Origin: Scatomonas sp963928055
Lineage (GTDB): Bacteria; Bacillota; Clostridia; Lachnospirales; Lachnospiraceae
NCBI GenBank assembly: GCA_963928055.1
Contig: CAWVDN010000001.1
Coordinates: 1,426,001 to 1,490,000, forward strand
Length of the DNA: 64,000 nt
Direction: 5' to 3'
In this document: piece after piece, positions 15,612-25,230 of the stretch
Layout: each line of letters opens with the position of its first letter
Position numbering within the stretch: position 1 is the stretch's first letter
Translations under genes and position numbers: made by a program
Notes under the pieces: model-generated
Told to the model about the DNA's origin: nothing
Seen by the model: only the letters and a program-made list of their open reading frames with translations
The model's database searches: none

Positions 15612-16796
15612 TTATTTCCCATACTCCCGGGCCAGGGCCTTGAAAGCCGGCAGGGACCGGCGGATCTGATCCGTCGTGACACAGTAGGCGATCCGCACAT
15701 AGCCCGGCGCGCCGAAATCATCTCCCGGCACCAGCAGCAGTTCATATTTTTTCGCCTTCTCGCAGAAAGCATAGGCGTCCTCTTCCAACGCCTTTACAAA
15801 CAGATAAAAGGCTCCGTCCGGATACACGCACGTATATCCGTATTCTGTCAGGCTTCCGTACAGAAGCTCCCGGTTCTCCCGGTACACGCTCAGATCGGAG
15901 ACCTGTCCGGTACAGGCCGCGATCACATGCTGGAACAGGCTGGGGGCGCATACATAGCCAAGAGCCCGTCCGGCGCCGCAGATGGCCGCGTACATATCTT
16001 CATGGTCTTCCATCTCATCGGGTACCAGGATATAGCCGATCCGCTCTCCCGGCAGGGACAGGGATTTGCTGTAGGAATAGCAGACCAGGGTGTTTTTATA
16101 ATATTTCGTCAGATAGGGGACGTCTTTCCCGTAAGCCAGCTCCCGGTAGGGCTCATCCGCGATCAGATAAATGGGATGTCCGAAGGTCTCTGCTTTTTTC
16201 TCCAGGAGCGCCGCCAGCTTTCTGACCGCCTCCTCCGGGAAGATCACACCGGAAGGATTGTTGGGGGAATTTACCAGGATCCCCTTGGTACGCTCTGAAA
16301 TAGCGTCTTCCAGTTTCCGGAAATCTATCTGGAAAGTCCCGTCTTCCGTATCCACGGCCCGGAAGGAAGCCCCCGCCGTTTCTACGAACACCTGATACTC
16401 CGGAAAATAGGGGGCAAAGGTCAGAAACTCATCTCCCGGAACGGTCAGGGCGGTGAGGCAGATCTTCAGGGAAGCCGCGGCTCCGCAGGTCATGTAAAAA
16501 TTATCCTGATGAAAACGGGTGCCGTATCTCCGGTTCAGATCCTCCGCGATGGCCGCTCTGGTCTCTGCGTCTCCCTGGGCGGAAGTATAGCCGTGAAGAT
16601 ACACGTCATCCCGGCGATCCAGCAGTTCCCGGATGGTCTCCTTTACGCTCTGGGGCGCCGGCACATTGGGATTGCCGATGCTGAAATCGAAGATATTCTC
16701 CGGTCCGATCTCCGCCGCCCGCTTTTTGCTGTACTCGAAGATCTCCCGGATCACGGATTTATGTTTTCCCAGTCTGCACATAGTTTCTGAAATCAT
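15612..16796 (-). CDS. PLP-dependent class I/II aminotransferase
   Basis: 394 residues of the aspartate-aminotransferase fold. Visible motifs are FDFSIGNPNVPAP at the N-terminus, NSPNNPSG, the Asp/Tyr site IADEPYRELAY, and the PLP-lysine motif YSYSKSLSLPGERIGY. Proteins with this pattern act on aromatic or aliphatic amino acids; the substrate cannot be fixed here. AGGAGGAAAG precedes the ATG. A 168-residue membrane protein gene ends or begins close by on the same strand (21 bases upstream), so the two may be cotranscribed. Confidence 0.87.
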   Translation of the reverse strand: MISETMCRLGKHKSVIREIFEYSKKRAAEIGPENIFDFSIGNPNVPAPQSVKETIRELLDRRDDVYLHGYTSAQGDAETRAAIAEDLNRRYGTRFHQDNFYMTCGAAASLKICLTALTVPGDEFLTFAPYFPEYQVFVETAGASFRAVDTEDGTFQIDFRKLEDAISERTKGILVNSPNNPSGVIFPEEAVRKLAALLEKKAETFGHPIYLIADEPYRELAYGKDVPYLTKYYKNTLVCYSYSKSLSLPGERIGYILVPDEMEDHEDMYAAICGAGRALGYVCAPSLFQHVIAACTGQVSDLSVYRENRELLYGSLTEYGYTCVYPDGAFYLFVKALEEDAYAFCEKAKKYELLLVPGDDFGAPGYVRIAYCVTTDQIRRSLPAFKALAREYGK

Positions 16797-16817
16797 GGTG
16801 TTCTTTCCTCCTGCTTG

Positions 16818-17324
16818 TTAATCCTCAGCGATAAACTTTCTTCCGGACCACTGGCGGATCCGTTCCAGCAGCTCCTCATCCGGCTCGATCAGCAGATGCA
16901 GCTTTTTCCTGTCCTGCAGTACGATAAGGGAGTAGGCTTTGTATTCTCCCGTTCTGGACGTAAGATTTTTTGGACGGATATCCGCGAAAGGCCGCAGCGC
17001 GGAACTGTTTTCCGGAGCGATCACTTCCGCCTCCCGGAGATCCACGGAAAACAGGTGCTTTCTCTTGACCTTATGATATACGGCGTCGATATCCAGGCTG
17101 TGGTTGACCAGGGTATACTCGTACTCCACATAAAACTTGGGGTACACAAAAAAGTAAAACATCATCCCCACAAACCAGGCTACCACAATGGCAGCGATCC
17201 CCAGAAAAAGAAATCCCACGGCAAGAACGGCCCCCAGGATCACCGCCAGCAGCAGTATGCCCAGGTAGATCAGCATTTTCGGCCTTTTTACCGGGACCAG
17301 CTGTTCGTAAAACGCATCTTCCAT
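16818..17324 (-). CDS. Small membrane protein, DUF6106-like
   Basis: 168 residues: a short polar N-terminus (MEDAFYEQLVPVK), two adjacent membrane helices (about residues 17-60), then a soluble domain with a beta-rich pattern (YVEYEYTLVNHSLDIDAVYHK). It resembles the DUF6106 family of Firmicutes, whose function is unknown. The gene lies 21 bases upstream of the aminotransferase start in the same direction. Confidence 0.65.
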   Translation of the reverse strand: MEDAFYEQLVPVKRPKMLIYLGILLLAVILGAVLAVGFLFLGIAAIVVAWFVGMMFYFFVYPKFYVEYEYTLVNHSLDIDAVYHKVKRKHLFSVDLREAEVIAPENSSALRPFADIRPKNLTSRTGEYKAYSLIVLQDRKKLHLLIEPDEELLERIRQWSGRKFIAED

Positions 17325-17365
17325 TCTTTTCTTCTGTTCCTTTCACGTATTTGATAATAAGAAAT

Positions 17366-17399
17366 GGGAAGGGCACTTCCCGTAAGAAAAGCCCTTCCC
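17366..17399 (-). terminator. Terminator at the end of the sulfoquinovose operon
   Basis: GGGAAGGGC (17366-17374) pairs with GCCCTTCCC (17391-17399), just beyond the ATPase stop on the minus strand, followed by ATTTCTTATT. Confidence 0.75.
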
Positions 17400-17415
17400 T
17401 CTGATTTTAAGACCA

Positions 17416-18528
17416 TCAGTTCACAATTGCAAGTCCTGTTTCCTTGTCAAAGACATGAATCTTCGGCATATCCAGAGCAAAGACTGCGTCAGAGCCGTTG
17501 CGGAGCGTGGTTCTGGGATTCACCCTGGCAGTTACCTGGGTCCCGTCCACATCGAAGTACAGATACACTTCGGCGCCCAGCAGCTCGTAAACCTTGATCT
17601 TGGACTTCACGACGCTGTCCAGATTGCTGTTGATGAACACTTCTTCATCATGGATATCTTCCGGACGGATGCCCATCACAACGGTCTTTCCTACGTAGCC
17701 GCCGTCCAGCAGCGCCTGCTGTTTCGCGTGGGGAACCTTCAGATCGTGCTCGCCGATGTTCAGGTACACGCCGTCTTCCTTCTTCTCCACCGTGGCGTCC
17801 AGGAAGTTCATCTGGGGAGATCCGATGAAGCCTGCTACAAACAGGTTGCAGGGATTCTCATACAGATTCCTGGGGGTATCCACCTGCTGTACCACGCCGT
17901 CCTTCATAACAACGATCCGGGTACCCAGGGTCATGGCCTCGGTCTGGTCATGGGTTACGTAGATGATGGTGGCTCCCAGATTCTTGTGGATCTTGGAGAT
18001 CTCGATACGCATCTGCACACGGAGCTTGGCGTCCAGGTTGGACAGCGGCTCGTCCATAAGGAATACCTTGGGGTTGCGGACGATGGCGCGTCCCATGGCC
18101 ACACGCTGTCTCTGACCGCCGGACAGAGCCTTGGGCTTGCGGTCCAGCAGCTTGTCCAGATCCAGGATCTTGGCTGCCTCGCGGACCTTCTTGTCGATCT
18201 CGTCCTTGGGCACCTTCCGGAGCTTCAGGGCGAAGGCCATGTTGTCGTATACCGTCATATGGGGATACAGAGCGTAGTTCTGGAATACCATGGCGATATC
18301 CCTGTCCTTGGGCTCCACATCATTCATGACCTTGCCGTCGATCTTCAGGGTACCGGAAGAAATATCCTCCAGTCCGGCTACCATACGAAGGGTCGTGGAT
18401 TTTCCACAGCCGGAGGGACCTACGAAGATGATAAACTCTTTATCCTCAATCTCAAGATTGAAATCTTTTACAGCCTGAAAGCCGTTGGAGTAAACTTTGT
18501 TAATATTTGTTAATGACAAACTAGCCAT
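17416..18528 (-). CDS. ugpC: ABC sugar-importer ATPase (UgpC/MsmK type)
   Basis: 370 residues. Walker A GPSGCGKST, signature LSGGQRQRV, Walker B VFLMDEPLSNLDAK and the H-loop VTHDQTEAMT are followed by the C-terminal TOBE-type regulatory domain found in MalK/UgpC/MsmK proteins. It energises carbohydrate importers of the CUT1 type, whose permeases and binding protein are encoded about 5 kb upstream in the same direction. Such ATPases often serve several importers. GAGGAGGTATG precedes the start. It is the last gene of the run and is followed by a terminator. Confidence 0.93.
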   Translation of the reverse strand: MASLSLTNINKVYSNGFQAVKDFNLEIEDKEFIIFVGPSGCGKSTTLRMVAGLEDISSGTLKIDGKVMNDVEPKDRDIAMVFQNYALYPHMTVYDNMAFALKLRKVPKDEIDKKVREAAKILDLDKLLDRKPKALSGGQRQRVAMGRAIVRNPKVFLMDEPLSNLDAKLRVQMRIEISKIHKNLGATIIYVTHDQTEAMTLGTRIVVMKDGVVQQVDTPRNLYENPCNLFVAGFIGSPQMNFLDATVEKKEDGVYLNIGEHDLKVPHAKQQALLDGGYVGKTVVMGIRPEDIHDEEVFINSNLDSVVKSKIKVYELLGAEVYLYFDVDGTQVTARVNPRTTLRNGSDAVFALDMPKIHVFDKETGLAIVN

Positions 18529-18557
18529 TGATTCATACCTCCTCGAAACGATTGTTC

Positions 18558-19268
18558 TTAAAAGAAGCAGAGAACCCCTGATACGATCAGCAGGACATAG
18601 GTCAGGCGCATAAATGCCTGTCCGCTCATGCGGTCATGCAGCTTGTTGCCGATGAACACGCCCACCAGGGCCGGTATACAGGCCACCAGGGCGAAGAGCC
18701 CGTTGTCTCTGGTGATCTGGCCTGAAGCGAACTGCTGGATCAGCAGGATCGAGTTCAGGACCACCCATACCGAGGAAATCGTCGCGCGGAATTCATTCTT
18801 ATCCTGCAGCACGATGGTGGCGTACACCACCAGCAGGCCGCCTCCGGACAGGAACATTCCGTGAATGATCCCGGATACCAGCAAGACGATCAGCCCCGCC
18901 CAAAGGGCGATATGCTTGATCTGTTTGCCCGCCAGATTCATAATGGCGATCACCAGGATCATGGCGCCATAGAGATTCAGCAGCAGATCCAGCTCGATAA
19001 GATCAAAGAGCCATACGCCCACCGCCATTCCTATGCCCATGAATACCAGGATCCTGATCAGTATCTTCCACTGGATATACTGCCGGTTCCGGACAGCCAG
19101 GATCACACAGGTGGCCAGGGTCACCAGATTCAGCATGATCTTGGCATCGTCCGCTCCCACCAGCATGATGCTTGCCGGCATGGCCAGCAGCGTTCCGGCA
19201 AATCCGGTAATGGCCTGGATGATATTGGTCACCAGGACAATGATAAGAAACAGCGCGTTCTGCAGCAT
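18558..19268 (-). CDS. TauE/SafE-family membrane exporter, probable C3-sulfonate exporter
   Basis: 236 residues, about eight membrane helices with the duplicated TauE/SafE pattern (ITGFAGTLLAMP near the N-terminus, GIIHGMFLSGGGLLV in the second half). The family exports sulfite and organosulfonates. Its ATG overlaps the stop of the isomerase gene (TAATG), which means translational coupling. In sulfoquinovose gene clusters a TauE/SafE protein is the usual candidate for exporting dihydroxypropanesulfonate or sulfolactate. That role is inferred from neighbours, especially the sulfoquinovosidase. Confidence 0.82.
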   Translation of the reverse strand: MLQNALFLIIVLVTNIIQAITGFAGTLLAMPASIMLVGADDAKIMLNLVTLATCVILAVRNRQYIQWKILIRILVFMGIGMAVGVWLFDLIELDLLLNLYGAMILVIAIMNLAGKQIKHIALWAGLIVLLVSGIIHGMFLSGGGLLVVYATIVLQDKNEFRATISSVWVVLNSILLIQQFASGQITRDNGLFALVACIPALVGVFIGNKLHDRMSGQAFMRLTYVLLIVSGVLCFF

Positions 19269-20611
19269 TAGTATTTCTCCACCTTAATCTTTAACATATT
19301 TCCCAGAACTTCCAGCTCATGGGCCACATCCCCGTAGATCACCACGAAGTGGGGTTCCCAGCCTGCCTTCACGCTTCCATAGATGATGTCTTTCGCGGAA
19401 TTCTCCGTCTCTACCACCACAGAAGTTCCGTAGAACTGTTTCGGTTTATCCAGAGCTTTTCCGGAAGCCAGGAAGAAGCGGAAGGTTCCGTCGGCCATGC
19501 GGCCTACCCGGAAGACCGTTACTTTCTCGCAGGCCTTGCATCCGAACTCCATGGTGGGGCCGATATGGCGGTTGCAGTGAAGCCCCACAGCGGCTCCCTC
19601 GTCCTCTCTTGCCAGAGAACAGGCGGCGGTTCCGCAGTGCCAGTAAGTAATGGTGTTTTCTTTTTCATCCATGGATACGGGATCTCCGAAGAATACCGGC
19701 TTGCCGGTCAGGAAGGTTCCCATGTACATGGACAGGGCTCCGTAGGTATCCGCCTCGCAGCTTGCCACAACGCCGGCGTCATTTAACATGGCCAGCACCG
19801 CGCACACCGGAGTTCCGAAATCCGTAAAGAAATCCGGCCAGCATCTGGAAGATACGGCTCCTACGTGGTTTTCCGTTACATAGGTCTCATAGGCCTTGTA
19901 AAGTCTCGCGAAATCCTTTACATTGTTCTCCGCCACCTGATCCAGTCCGCACATGCTCTTTCTGGCTTTTTCCAGGTACTCGGCGCATTCTTCATCTGTA
20001 TAGGATTTTGCCTTGTTGATCAGTTCTCTTGCCTCAATGGAATCCAGGGTAACGCCGAAGTATTTCATCATATCCGCGTCCATGGCCCGTCCGAAGCCGA
20101 AGCCCTGGGGCGTATGGCCGATGGATGCCAGCTTTAACTCCCGGAGAGCTTTCTTCAGCCGGGCAGCCTTTACCACCGTGCGGATCTTATCTTTTACCTC
20201 TTCTTCTCCCGGTCCCCCGAATACATACTCAAAATTTCCATCCCGGAATTCCATCAGCGCGTTGCCCGCGGAGTAAGCTCCGGTCAGAGAATTCAGCCGG
20301 AGACGTCCTCCGTCGATGACCGGCTCTCTTAAGGTCCAGAGAAGCACCGGGCAGTCAAATCTCTTCAGGACTTCGCTGGGATATGCCGCGTTGGCAAAGG
20401 TAATGTTCTGCAGGATAATGCAGTCCGGATCAATCTTATCCAGAAACTTCTGGAGCAAATCAATGCTCAGAAGCATTTCCTCCGGATACACGCACTGATC
20501 GGTAATTTCCTTGATCGCGGCGATGGAGCTTTCAAACTCCTTCTGGGCGCTTTCCAGATGGAAGGTAGGAACTCCTACCGGAATGTATGCAACTTGAAAA
20601 TCTGCCATCAT
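19268..20611 (-). CDS. L-fucose/L-arabinose isomerase-family protein, probable sulfoquinovose isomerase
   Basis: 447 residues of the L-fucose/L-arabinose isomerase superfamily. Metal-ligand-type acidic residues and the C-terminal domain pattern (WHCGTAACSLA, HCNRHIGPTMEFGCK) are visible. These enzymes interconvert aldoses and ketoses. With a sulfoquinovosidase upstream and transaldolase-type enzymes in the cluster, the expected reaction is sulfoquinovose to 6-deoxy-6-sulfofructose. The start is set at ATG 20611, six bases after GAGAGAGG, rather than at 20632. It overlaps the exporter gene by its stop codon. Confidence 0.8.
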   Translation of the reverse strand: MMADFQVAYIPVGVPTFHLESAQKEFESSIAAIKEITDQCVYPEEMLLSIDLLQKFLDKIDPDCIILQNITFANAAYPSEVLKRFDCPVLLWTLREPVIDGGRLRLNSLTGAYSAGNALMEFRDGNFEYVFGGPGEEEVKDKIRTVVKAARLKKALRELKLASIGHTPQGFGFGRAMDADMMKYFGVTLDSIEARELINKAKSYTDEECAEYLEKARKSMCGLDQVAENNVKDFARLYKAYETYVTENHVGAVSSRCWPDFFTDFGTPVCAVLAMLNDAGVVASCEADTYGALSMYMGTFLTGKPVFFGDPVSMDEKENTITYWHCGTAACSLAREDEGAAVGLHCNRHIGPTMEFGCKACEKVTVFRVGRMADGTFRFFLASGKALDKPKQFYGTSVVVETENSAKDIIYGSVKAGWEPHFVVIYGDVAHELEVLGNMLKIKVEKY

Positions 20612-20641
20612 TGTTTCCTCTCTCATATACACATAAGTTTC

Positions 20642-20672
20642 GTGGCAGGCAGCCCGCCGGACTGCCTGTCAC
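20642..20672 (-). promoter_or_regulatory. Intercistronic hairpin between sulfoquinovosidase and isomerase genes
   Basis: GTGGCAGGCAG (20642-20652) pairs with CTGCCTGTCAC (20662-20672), one mismatch, and has no U-tract. It probably affects message stability or partial termination rather than full termination. Confidence 0.55.
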
Positions 20673-20677
20673 ACATG

Positions 20678-22687
20678 TCAGCAGCCGTACTTCTGTCTGA
20701 TGCTTTCAAACAGCGCACAGTATTTAGAATCTTTTCTGTAGAATACAGGGATCTGTCCCACGGGAGCTTTCACCGTAACATCGCCCCCCGCATATTCCTC
20801 ACCGGTCCACAGGTGTACCCACTGATCCTCCGGCAGATACAGAGACCATTCCTCCGCTCCGCTCTCATACACCGGAGCCACCAGCAGATCCCGTCCCAGA
20901 AGGTATTCATTCTGGATATCGTATCCTCTGGCATCCTCTTCATAATGCATGAAGAGAGGCCTCTGAGCCGGAACGCCGGTCCTGGTGTACTCTTCCACCG
21001 CGTCTTTGATGTAGGGTTTCAGATCCACATGGATCTGTACCTGTTTTGCCAGAAGCTCCATGGTATCCGCATCGTCATAATACTGGAAATTCGTCTCCGG
21101 ACGATTGCTCTCATGGGTCCGCATGACCGGGGTAAAGGCAGCCATATCCGCCCATCGCTGGAACACTTCCTTGGTCCTGCAGTTCTCAAACATGGAGGTA
21201 TAGCCTCCGATATCGCTGTGGCTGATGCCGCAGCCGATGATGCCGGCGCTTAAGGTGGCGGCAATGGCGGAAGGCAGTCCGTCGTGTCTGGTAAAGTCCA
21301 CGCTCTGATCGCCGTTCCACATGAGCGTACAGTATTTCTGGCTGCCGATGGCGCCGGAACGCATGAAATAGATGACTTCCTTGCTGAGCGTATCCGTCTC
21401 CTGCAGAGCCTCGAAATTACATTTCGCCCACAGGGCCGGCCAGTGGTTGTGTTCGATCATGGCAGGCTTGCCGCTGTGCAGCTTGATTCCCCGGGAAGGA
21501 AGATATTCGCCGAAGTCGGCCATCCAGCCGGACAGTCCGAATTCGATCATGTTCTTCTTCAGGATCCGGTTCTTAAACCACTCGTAGGCTTCCGGATTGG
21601 TCAGATCCGGGATTCCGCAGTCAAACTCGCCGAAATCCACCAGGCAGATGCTACCGTCCTCGTTTTTCACAAAATAGTCTTTTTCCAGAGCTTCCTGGAA
21701 AAGCTGTCCCCCCTGGACCAGATAGGGATTGGTGTAGCCGAGGAAACGGATCCCCTTCTCCCGGTATTCTTTGATCTTTTCCGGAAGTCCGGGATACATT
21801 TTCTCATCCCATCTCCAGTCCCACTGCAGGCGTTTTCCGAAGGAGGTCACCCGCTTGCCTTCCCAGTCCTGGCACCAGATCCCGCAGACCCGGATGCCGT
21901 TCCGCAGAGACCGGTCCGCCAGATGGAAGGATCTCTCCGTTCCGCCCTGGACACCGATGATGATCCCGTCGTAAACCCAGTCCGGCATCTGGGGGACTCT
22001 CCCCAGAAGATCCGTAAGTTTCCGCATCAGTTCCGGGAAAGAATCCGCTCTCTCCAGGACCATAGTCTCCGGCACGGCCCAGAACTGCAGTTCATGATAC
22101 TCTTCATTCCGGAAATCAAAATCCGCGTAAGCGGTGGTCTCCGCATGGAAGTAGTAGTGCCTGGAGGATACGAAGGTCGTCTGGGGGAAATAGGTATGAT
22201 AATAATCACCGCCCGTGCCGTCCGCCGTATCGCATTCCCAGGTCAGGTACGTTTTCTTGTCTCTTCCCACGCCGGGCTCGGAAGTCCACAGGGGGAAGTT
22301 TCTTCCTCTTAAGTTGAAGTAGGAAAACTGCTCGCCGCATCCGTAGCAGGCTTCCTCTTTATCCGCCGGAAGGCGGAGCCAGAACCGGTTCACAGAAGGA
22401 TCCAGGGACTGGAATTTCATATCGACCCGATCCTGGTCCACATGGAACTCTGCCTGCAGGATCCCGGAAAAATTCACGCGGATATCCTGTCCCTCCTGCT
22501 CCACCGTTCTCACAGTCAACGGCAGTCTTTCCACCACATGATCGCGGATGTCGAAATATCCCCTGTGTTCGTGGATGGTTTCCTCGCCCCGTCCCACAAA
22601 GACCATGGGAGTTTCCGCGTCAAATTTTAAATAGGTCTGTCCGCCGTATGTAATCTCAAATCCCGTTTCAGTTCTTGTCCACTCCAT
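20678..22687 (-). CDS. Sulfoquinovosidase (GH31, YihQ type)
   Basis: 669 residues of glycoside hydrolase family 31. The nucleophile is Asp391 (WMADFGEYLP) and the acid/base is Asp460 (MWNGDQSVDF). The sulfonate-recognising residues of E. coli YihQ, Gln288, Arg301 and Trp304, have exact counterparts here at Gln273, Arg286 and Trp289 (CQDW and FGKRLQW), all shifted by 15. Ordinary alpha-glucosidases lack this set. No signal peptide is seen, so it acts in the cytoplasm and releases sulfoquinovose from sulfoquinovosyl glycerol taken up by the ABC importer. It lies between the DUF4867 gene (15 bases upstream) and the isomerase. Confidence 0.93.
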   Translation of the reverse strand: MEWTRTETGFEITYGGQTYLKFDAETPMVFVGRGEETIHEHRGYFDIRDHVVERLPLTVRTVEQEGQDIRVNFSGILQAEFHVDQDRVDMKFQSLDPSVNRFWLRLPADKEEACYGCGEQFSYFNLRGRNFPLWTSEPGVGRDKKTYLTWECDTADGTGGDYYHTYFPQTTFVSSRHYYFHAETTAYADFDFRNEEYHELQFWAVPETMVLERADSFPELMRKLTDLLGRVPQMPDWVYDGIIIGVQGGTERSFHLADRSLRNGIRVCGIWCQDWEGKRVTSFGKRLQWDWRWDEKMYPGLPEKIKEYREKGIRFLGYTNPYLVQGGQLFQEALEKDYFVKNEDGSICLVDFGEFDCGIPDLTNPEAYEWFKNRILKKNMIEFGLSGWMADFGEYLPSRGIKLHSGKPAMIEHNHWPALWAKCNFEALQETDTLSKEVIYFMRSGAIGSQKYCTLMWNGDQSVDFTRHDGLPSAIAATLSAGIIGCGISHSDIGGYTSMFENCRTKEVFQRWADMAAFTPVMRTHESNRPETNFQYYDDADTMELLAKQVQIHVDLKPYIKDAVEEYTRTGVPAQRPLFMHYEEDARGYDIQNEYLLGRDLLVAPVYESGAEEWSLYLPEDQWVHLWTGEEYAGGDVTVKAPVGQIPVFYRKDSKYCALFESIRQKYGC

Positions 22688-22702
22688 ACTGTTCTCCTTG
22701 CG

Positions 22703-23377
22703 TTATCTGATACGAAGCTCCGGATTTCTTCCCGTGATCCCCACGCAGGCGCCTTTGGACGCCGGAACGCTTTCCTTATGAGCGATCAGCCATTTATTCC
22801 GCATCCACAGAAGGCTGTCCTCCTCATTTTTCGGTTCCGGGATAGAATCCAGCGGAAGATTCGTGCCGTCCGGCAGAATGACCACGCAGCGGAACCCGCT
22901 GTCCTCCACTCTGCTGGGCGCGAAGTGAAGGGTGGTCTCGTACAATTCCACCGCCGTTCCCGCCGGTACATAAAAGGCCTTCATGTCTTCGGAAGAGAAA
23001 ATATTGTGACGGATCTCCTGGAGTCTTCCAAGCATCAGCACCAGATCCGTGGCCGGAATGTCGATCTCCGATCCCTTGTGGTACTCAAAGGCGTTCAGTT
23101 TGGAGCTGTTGCCGTTGCAGTACCCGATCTGGATAGGCATATACCCGTAAAACCGCTGGCTGATCTCGCCGGCAGCTTCCGTCTTCATCATTTCCTCATC
23201 CTTTGCCACATAGACATTTCCCTCGGCAGGAATGGCACGGCGGTTCATGATCTCCAGGACCTCACCGAAGTCGTACCCTGTCACTATTTTTCCATATTCC
23301 GTGAATTCCGGATCCTCCACCCTGTAAAGCTTCATCTCCGGGTTCAGCGCTTTCAGTTCTCTGAATTTTTCCATCAT
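22703..23377 (-). CDS. DUF4867-family protein
   Basis: 224 residues, soluble, beta-rich, resembling DUF4867 proteins of Firmicutes sugar operons. The pattern FEYHKGSEIDIPATDLVLMLG followed by AFYVPAGTAVELYETTLHFAP suggests a cupin-like double-stranded beta-helix. ATG 23377 follows GGGAGGCGGCTC and is preferred to the frame start at 23395. It lies 25 bases after the second permease and 15 before the sulfoquinovosidase. A role as mutarotase, isomerase or substrate-binding accessory for the sulfosugar is possible, but nothing in the sequence decides this. Confidence 0.7.
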   Translation of the reverse strand: MMEKFRELKALNPEMKLYRVEDPEFTEYGKIVTGYDFGEVLEIMNRRAIPAEGNVYVAKDEEMMKTEAAGEISQRFYGYMPIQIGYCNGNSSKLNAFEYHKGSEIDIPATDLVLMLGRLQEIRHNIFSSEDMKAFYVPAGTAVELYETTLHFAPSRVEDSGFRCVVILPDGTNLPLDSIPEPKNEEDSLLWMRNKWLIAHKESVPASKGACVGITGRNPELRIR

Positions 23378-23402
23378 GAGCCGCCTCCCATTCAAAATAA
23401 AA

Positions 23403-24236
23403 TCAGCCTTTTACCGCACCGGAAGTCAGTCCGGATACGATCTTCTTCTGACAGATCAATACTACGATAACGATGGGCACTGTCGCCACAACCGAAGCCG
23501 CCGCCATGTCGCCCCAGGGTACGGTGTACTGTCCGGGGAACAGGGAGATGGCGACCGGAACGGTCCGCATGGAATCTCTGGTGACCAATACCAGGGAGAA
23601 CATGAACTCGTTCCAGGCTGTGATGAACGCGATGATGGCCGTGGTAAAGATACCGGGGGCAGCCAGGGGAAGGATGACCTTGATCACTGACTGGAACCGG
23701 GTACAGCCGTCGATCTGAGCTGCTTCCTCCAGATCGTAGGGCAGCGTATTGATAAAGGCGATCAGCGTCCAGATAGCCATGGGCAGTGTGATGATCACGC
23801 TGGGAATGATCAGGCCCCAGTATGTATTCAGCAGTCCCATGTTTCGGAAGATAACGAACATAGGCGTTACAACCGCGATGATCGGGAACATATTGGAAAT
23901 CAGGATGAAGTTTCTCCAGAATTTTTTAAATTTGAACTTGATCCTGGCAAACGCGTATGCCGCCGGAAAAGCGATCACAATTGTAAGAGCCATAGCGCCC
24001 AGAGACACGATCACGCTGTTCTTCAGGTAAACCATCAGATTGTGATCGATAAAGGCGTTTTCAAAGAAATCAAGAGAGAATCTGGAAGGCCACAGTTCCG
24101 TGGGCATCATACTGATATCTCTCGGATCCTTTACTGCACTGATAATAAGATAATAGAACGGGAAAATAACGATCACCATAAAGATGACGAAGAAAATGAC
24201 TTTCCCGATTTTTCCTCCAACATTACTTTTTTTCAT
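23403..24236 (-). CDS. ABC sugar permease, MalG type
   Basis: 277 residues, six membrane helices, with the CUT1 permease EAA motif EEAAQIDGCTRFQSVIKVILPLAAPG, which docks the ATPase. It forms the second half of the heterodimeric channel with the preceding permease, for import of sulfoquinovosyl glycerol by context. GAGGGTGATGGT precedes the ATG. It starts 13 bases after the other permease. Confidence 0.93.
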   Translation of the reverse strand: MKKSNVGGKIGKVIFFVIFMVIVIFPFYYLIISAVKDPRDISMMPTELWPSRFSLDFFENAFIDHNLMVYLKNSVIVSLGAMALTIVIAFPAAYAFARIKFKFKKFWRNFILISNMFPIIAVVTPMFVIFRNMGLLNTYWGLIIPSVIITLPMAIWTLIAFINTLPYDLEEAAQIDGCTRFQSVIKVILPLAAPGIFTTAIIAFITAWNEFMFSLVLVTRDSMRTVPVAISLFPGQYTVPWGDMAAASVVATVPIVIVVLICQKKIVSGLTSGAVKG

Positions 24237-24249
24237 ACCATCACCCTCA

Positions 24250-25161
24250 TCAATCGTCTGTTTTCAGTGTTTTCAGGTACACAAAGCTTATAATCAGGAT
24301 TATGATCGTAATGATCGTTGACAGCGCGGAGCCCAAGCCAAAGTTCATGTCTCCGAACAGATACTTGTATGCCTGATACAAAAGCGTCGAGGTAGAGTTG
24401 GAGGGTCCTCCTCCCGTGATACCGAAGATGATATCGAAGATTCTGACTGCACCCATAGTTCTGAACAACAGTACGATCAGCAGGATCCCTTTCAGGTTCG
24501 GCAGGGTAATACGGAAGAACTGCTGCACCTTGGTAGCTCCGTCGATGGAGGCCGCTTCGTAATATTCCTCGGGAATGGTCTGCAGGCCGGCCATCAGCAT
24601 CAGGGCCACGTAGGGGAACTGCTTCCAGGTATCCGCCAGTACCACTACCAGCATCGCTCCGGCTCCGGAGGTCAGCATGGAAACGCCGGTTTCCGATACG
24701 CCGGACGCCATCAGGATGGAGTTCAGCACGCCCATCTGATCGTTGAACATGTAGGAGAAGGTGTAGGCAATGATGATTCCGGGGATGGCCCAGGGGATCA
24801 GCACGGCCGTTCTCACCAGACCGGTAGCCTTCATGGCTTTGCTCATGAGGATGGCTCCCGCGAATCCCAGCAGCAGCTGGAAGATCATGGACAGGATCGC
24901 GAAGATCAGGGTGTTGCCAAGGATCCTCCAGAACAGCGGGTTCTGGAACAGCGTGATATAGTTCTCCAGTCCAACAAAATGCTGATTCAGCGGATCGGTC
25001 AGAACATAGTACTGAAAGCTGTAGGATACTGTGATGAGAATGGGAACCACGCCGATGGCGATCAGCGCGATCAGTGACGGCGCGATCAGACCATATCCGA
25101 TGATGTTGTCGTGGGCTTCCCTGGACATCCTTTTCTTTCTAACTTTTATCGTATTTTCCAT
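24250..25161 (-). CDS. ABC sugar permease, MalF type
   Basis: 303 residues, six predicted membrane helices, with the coupling motif YYEAASIDGATKVQQFFRITLPNLKG. It is the MalF-like partner of the next gene in a CUT1 importer. It follows the binding-protein gene after a 155-base gap that contains a strong hairpin, a common arrangement that makes binding protein more abundant than permease. Confidence 0.93.
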   Translation of the reverse strand: MENTIKVRKKRMSREAHDNIIGYGLIAPSLIALIAIGVVPILITVSYSFQYYVLTDPLNQHFVGLENYITLFQNPLFWRILGNTLIFAILSMIFQLLLGFAGAILMSKAMKATGLVRTAVLIPWAIPGIIIAYTFSYMFNDQMGVLNSILMASGVSETGVSMLTSGAGAMLVVVLADTWKQFPYVALMLMAGLQTIPEEYYEAASIDGATKVQQFFRITLPNLKGILLIVLLFRTMGAVRIFDIIFGITGGGPSNSTSTLLYQAYKYLFGDMNFGLGSALSTIITIIILIISFVYLKTLKTDD

Positions 25162-25230
25162 TTTTTCACCACCAAATACAATAATTCTATGAGTTTTTCA
25201 TTCGCCCCCTGAATTTCAGTTTTAGAATGA

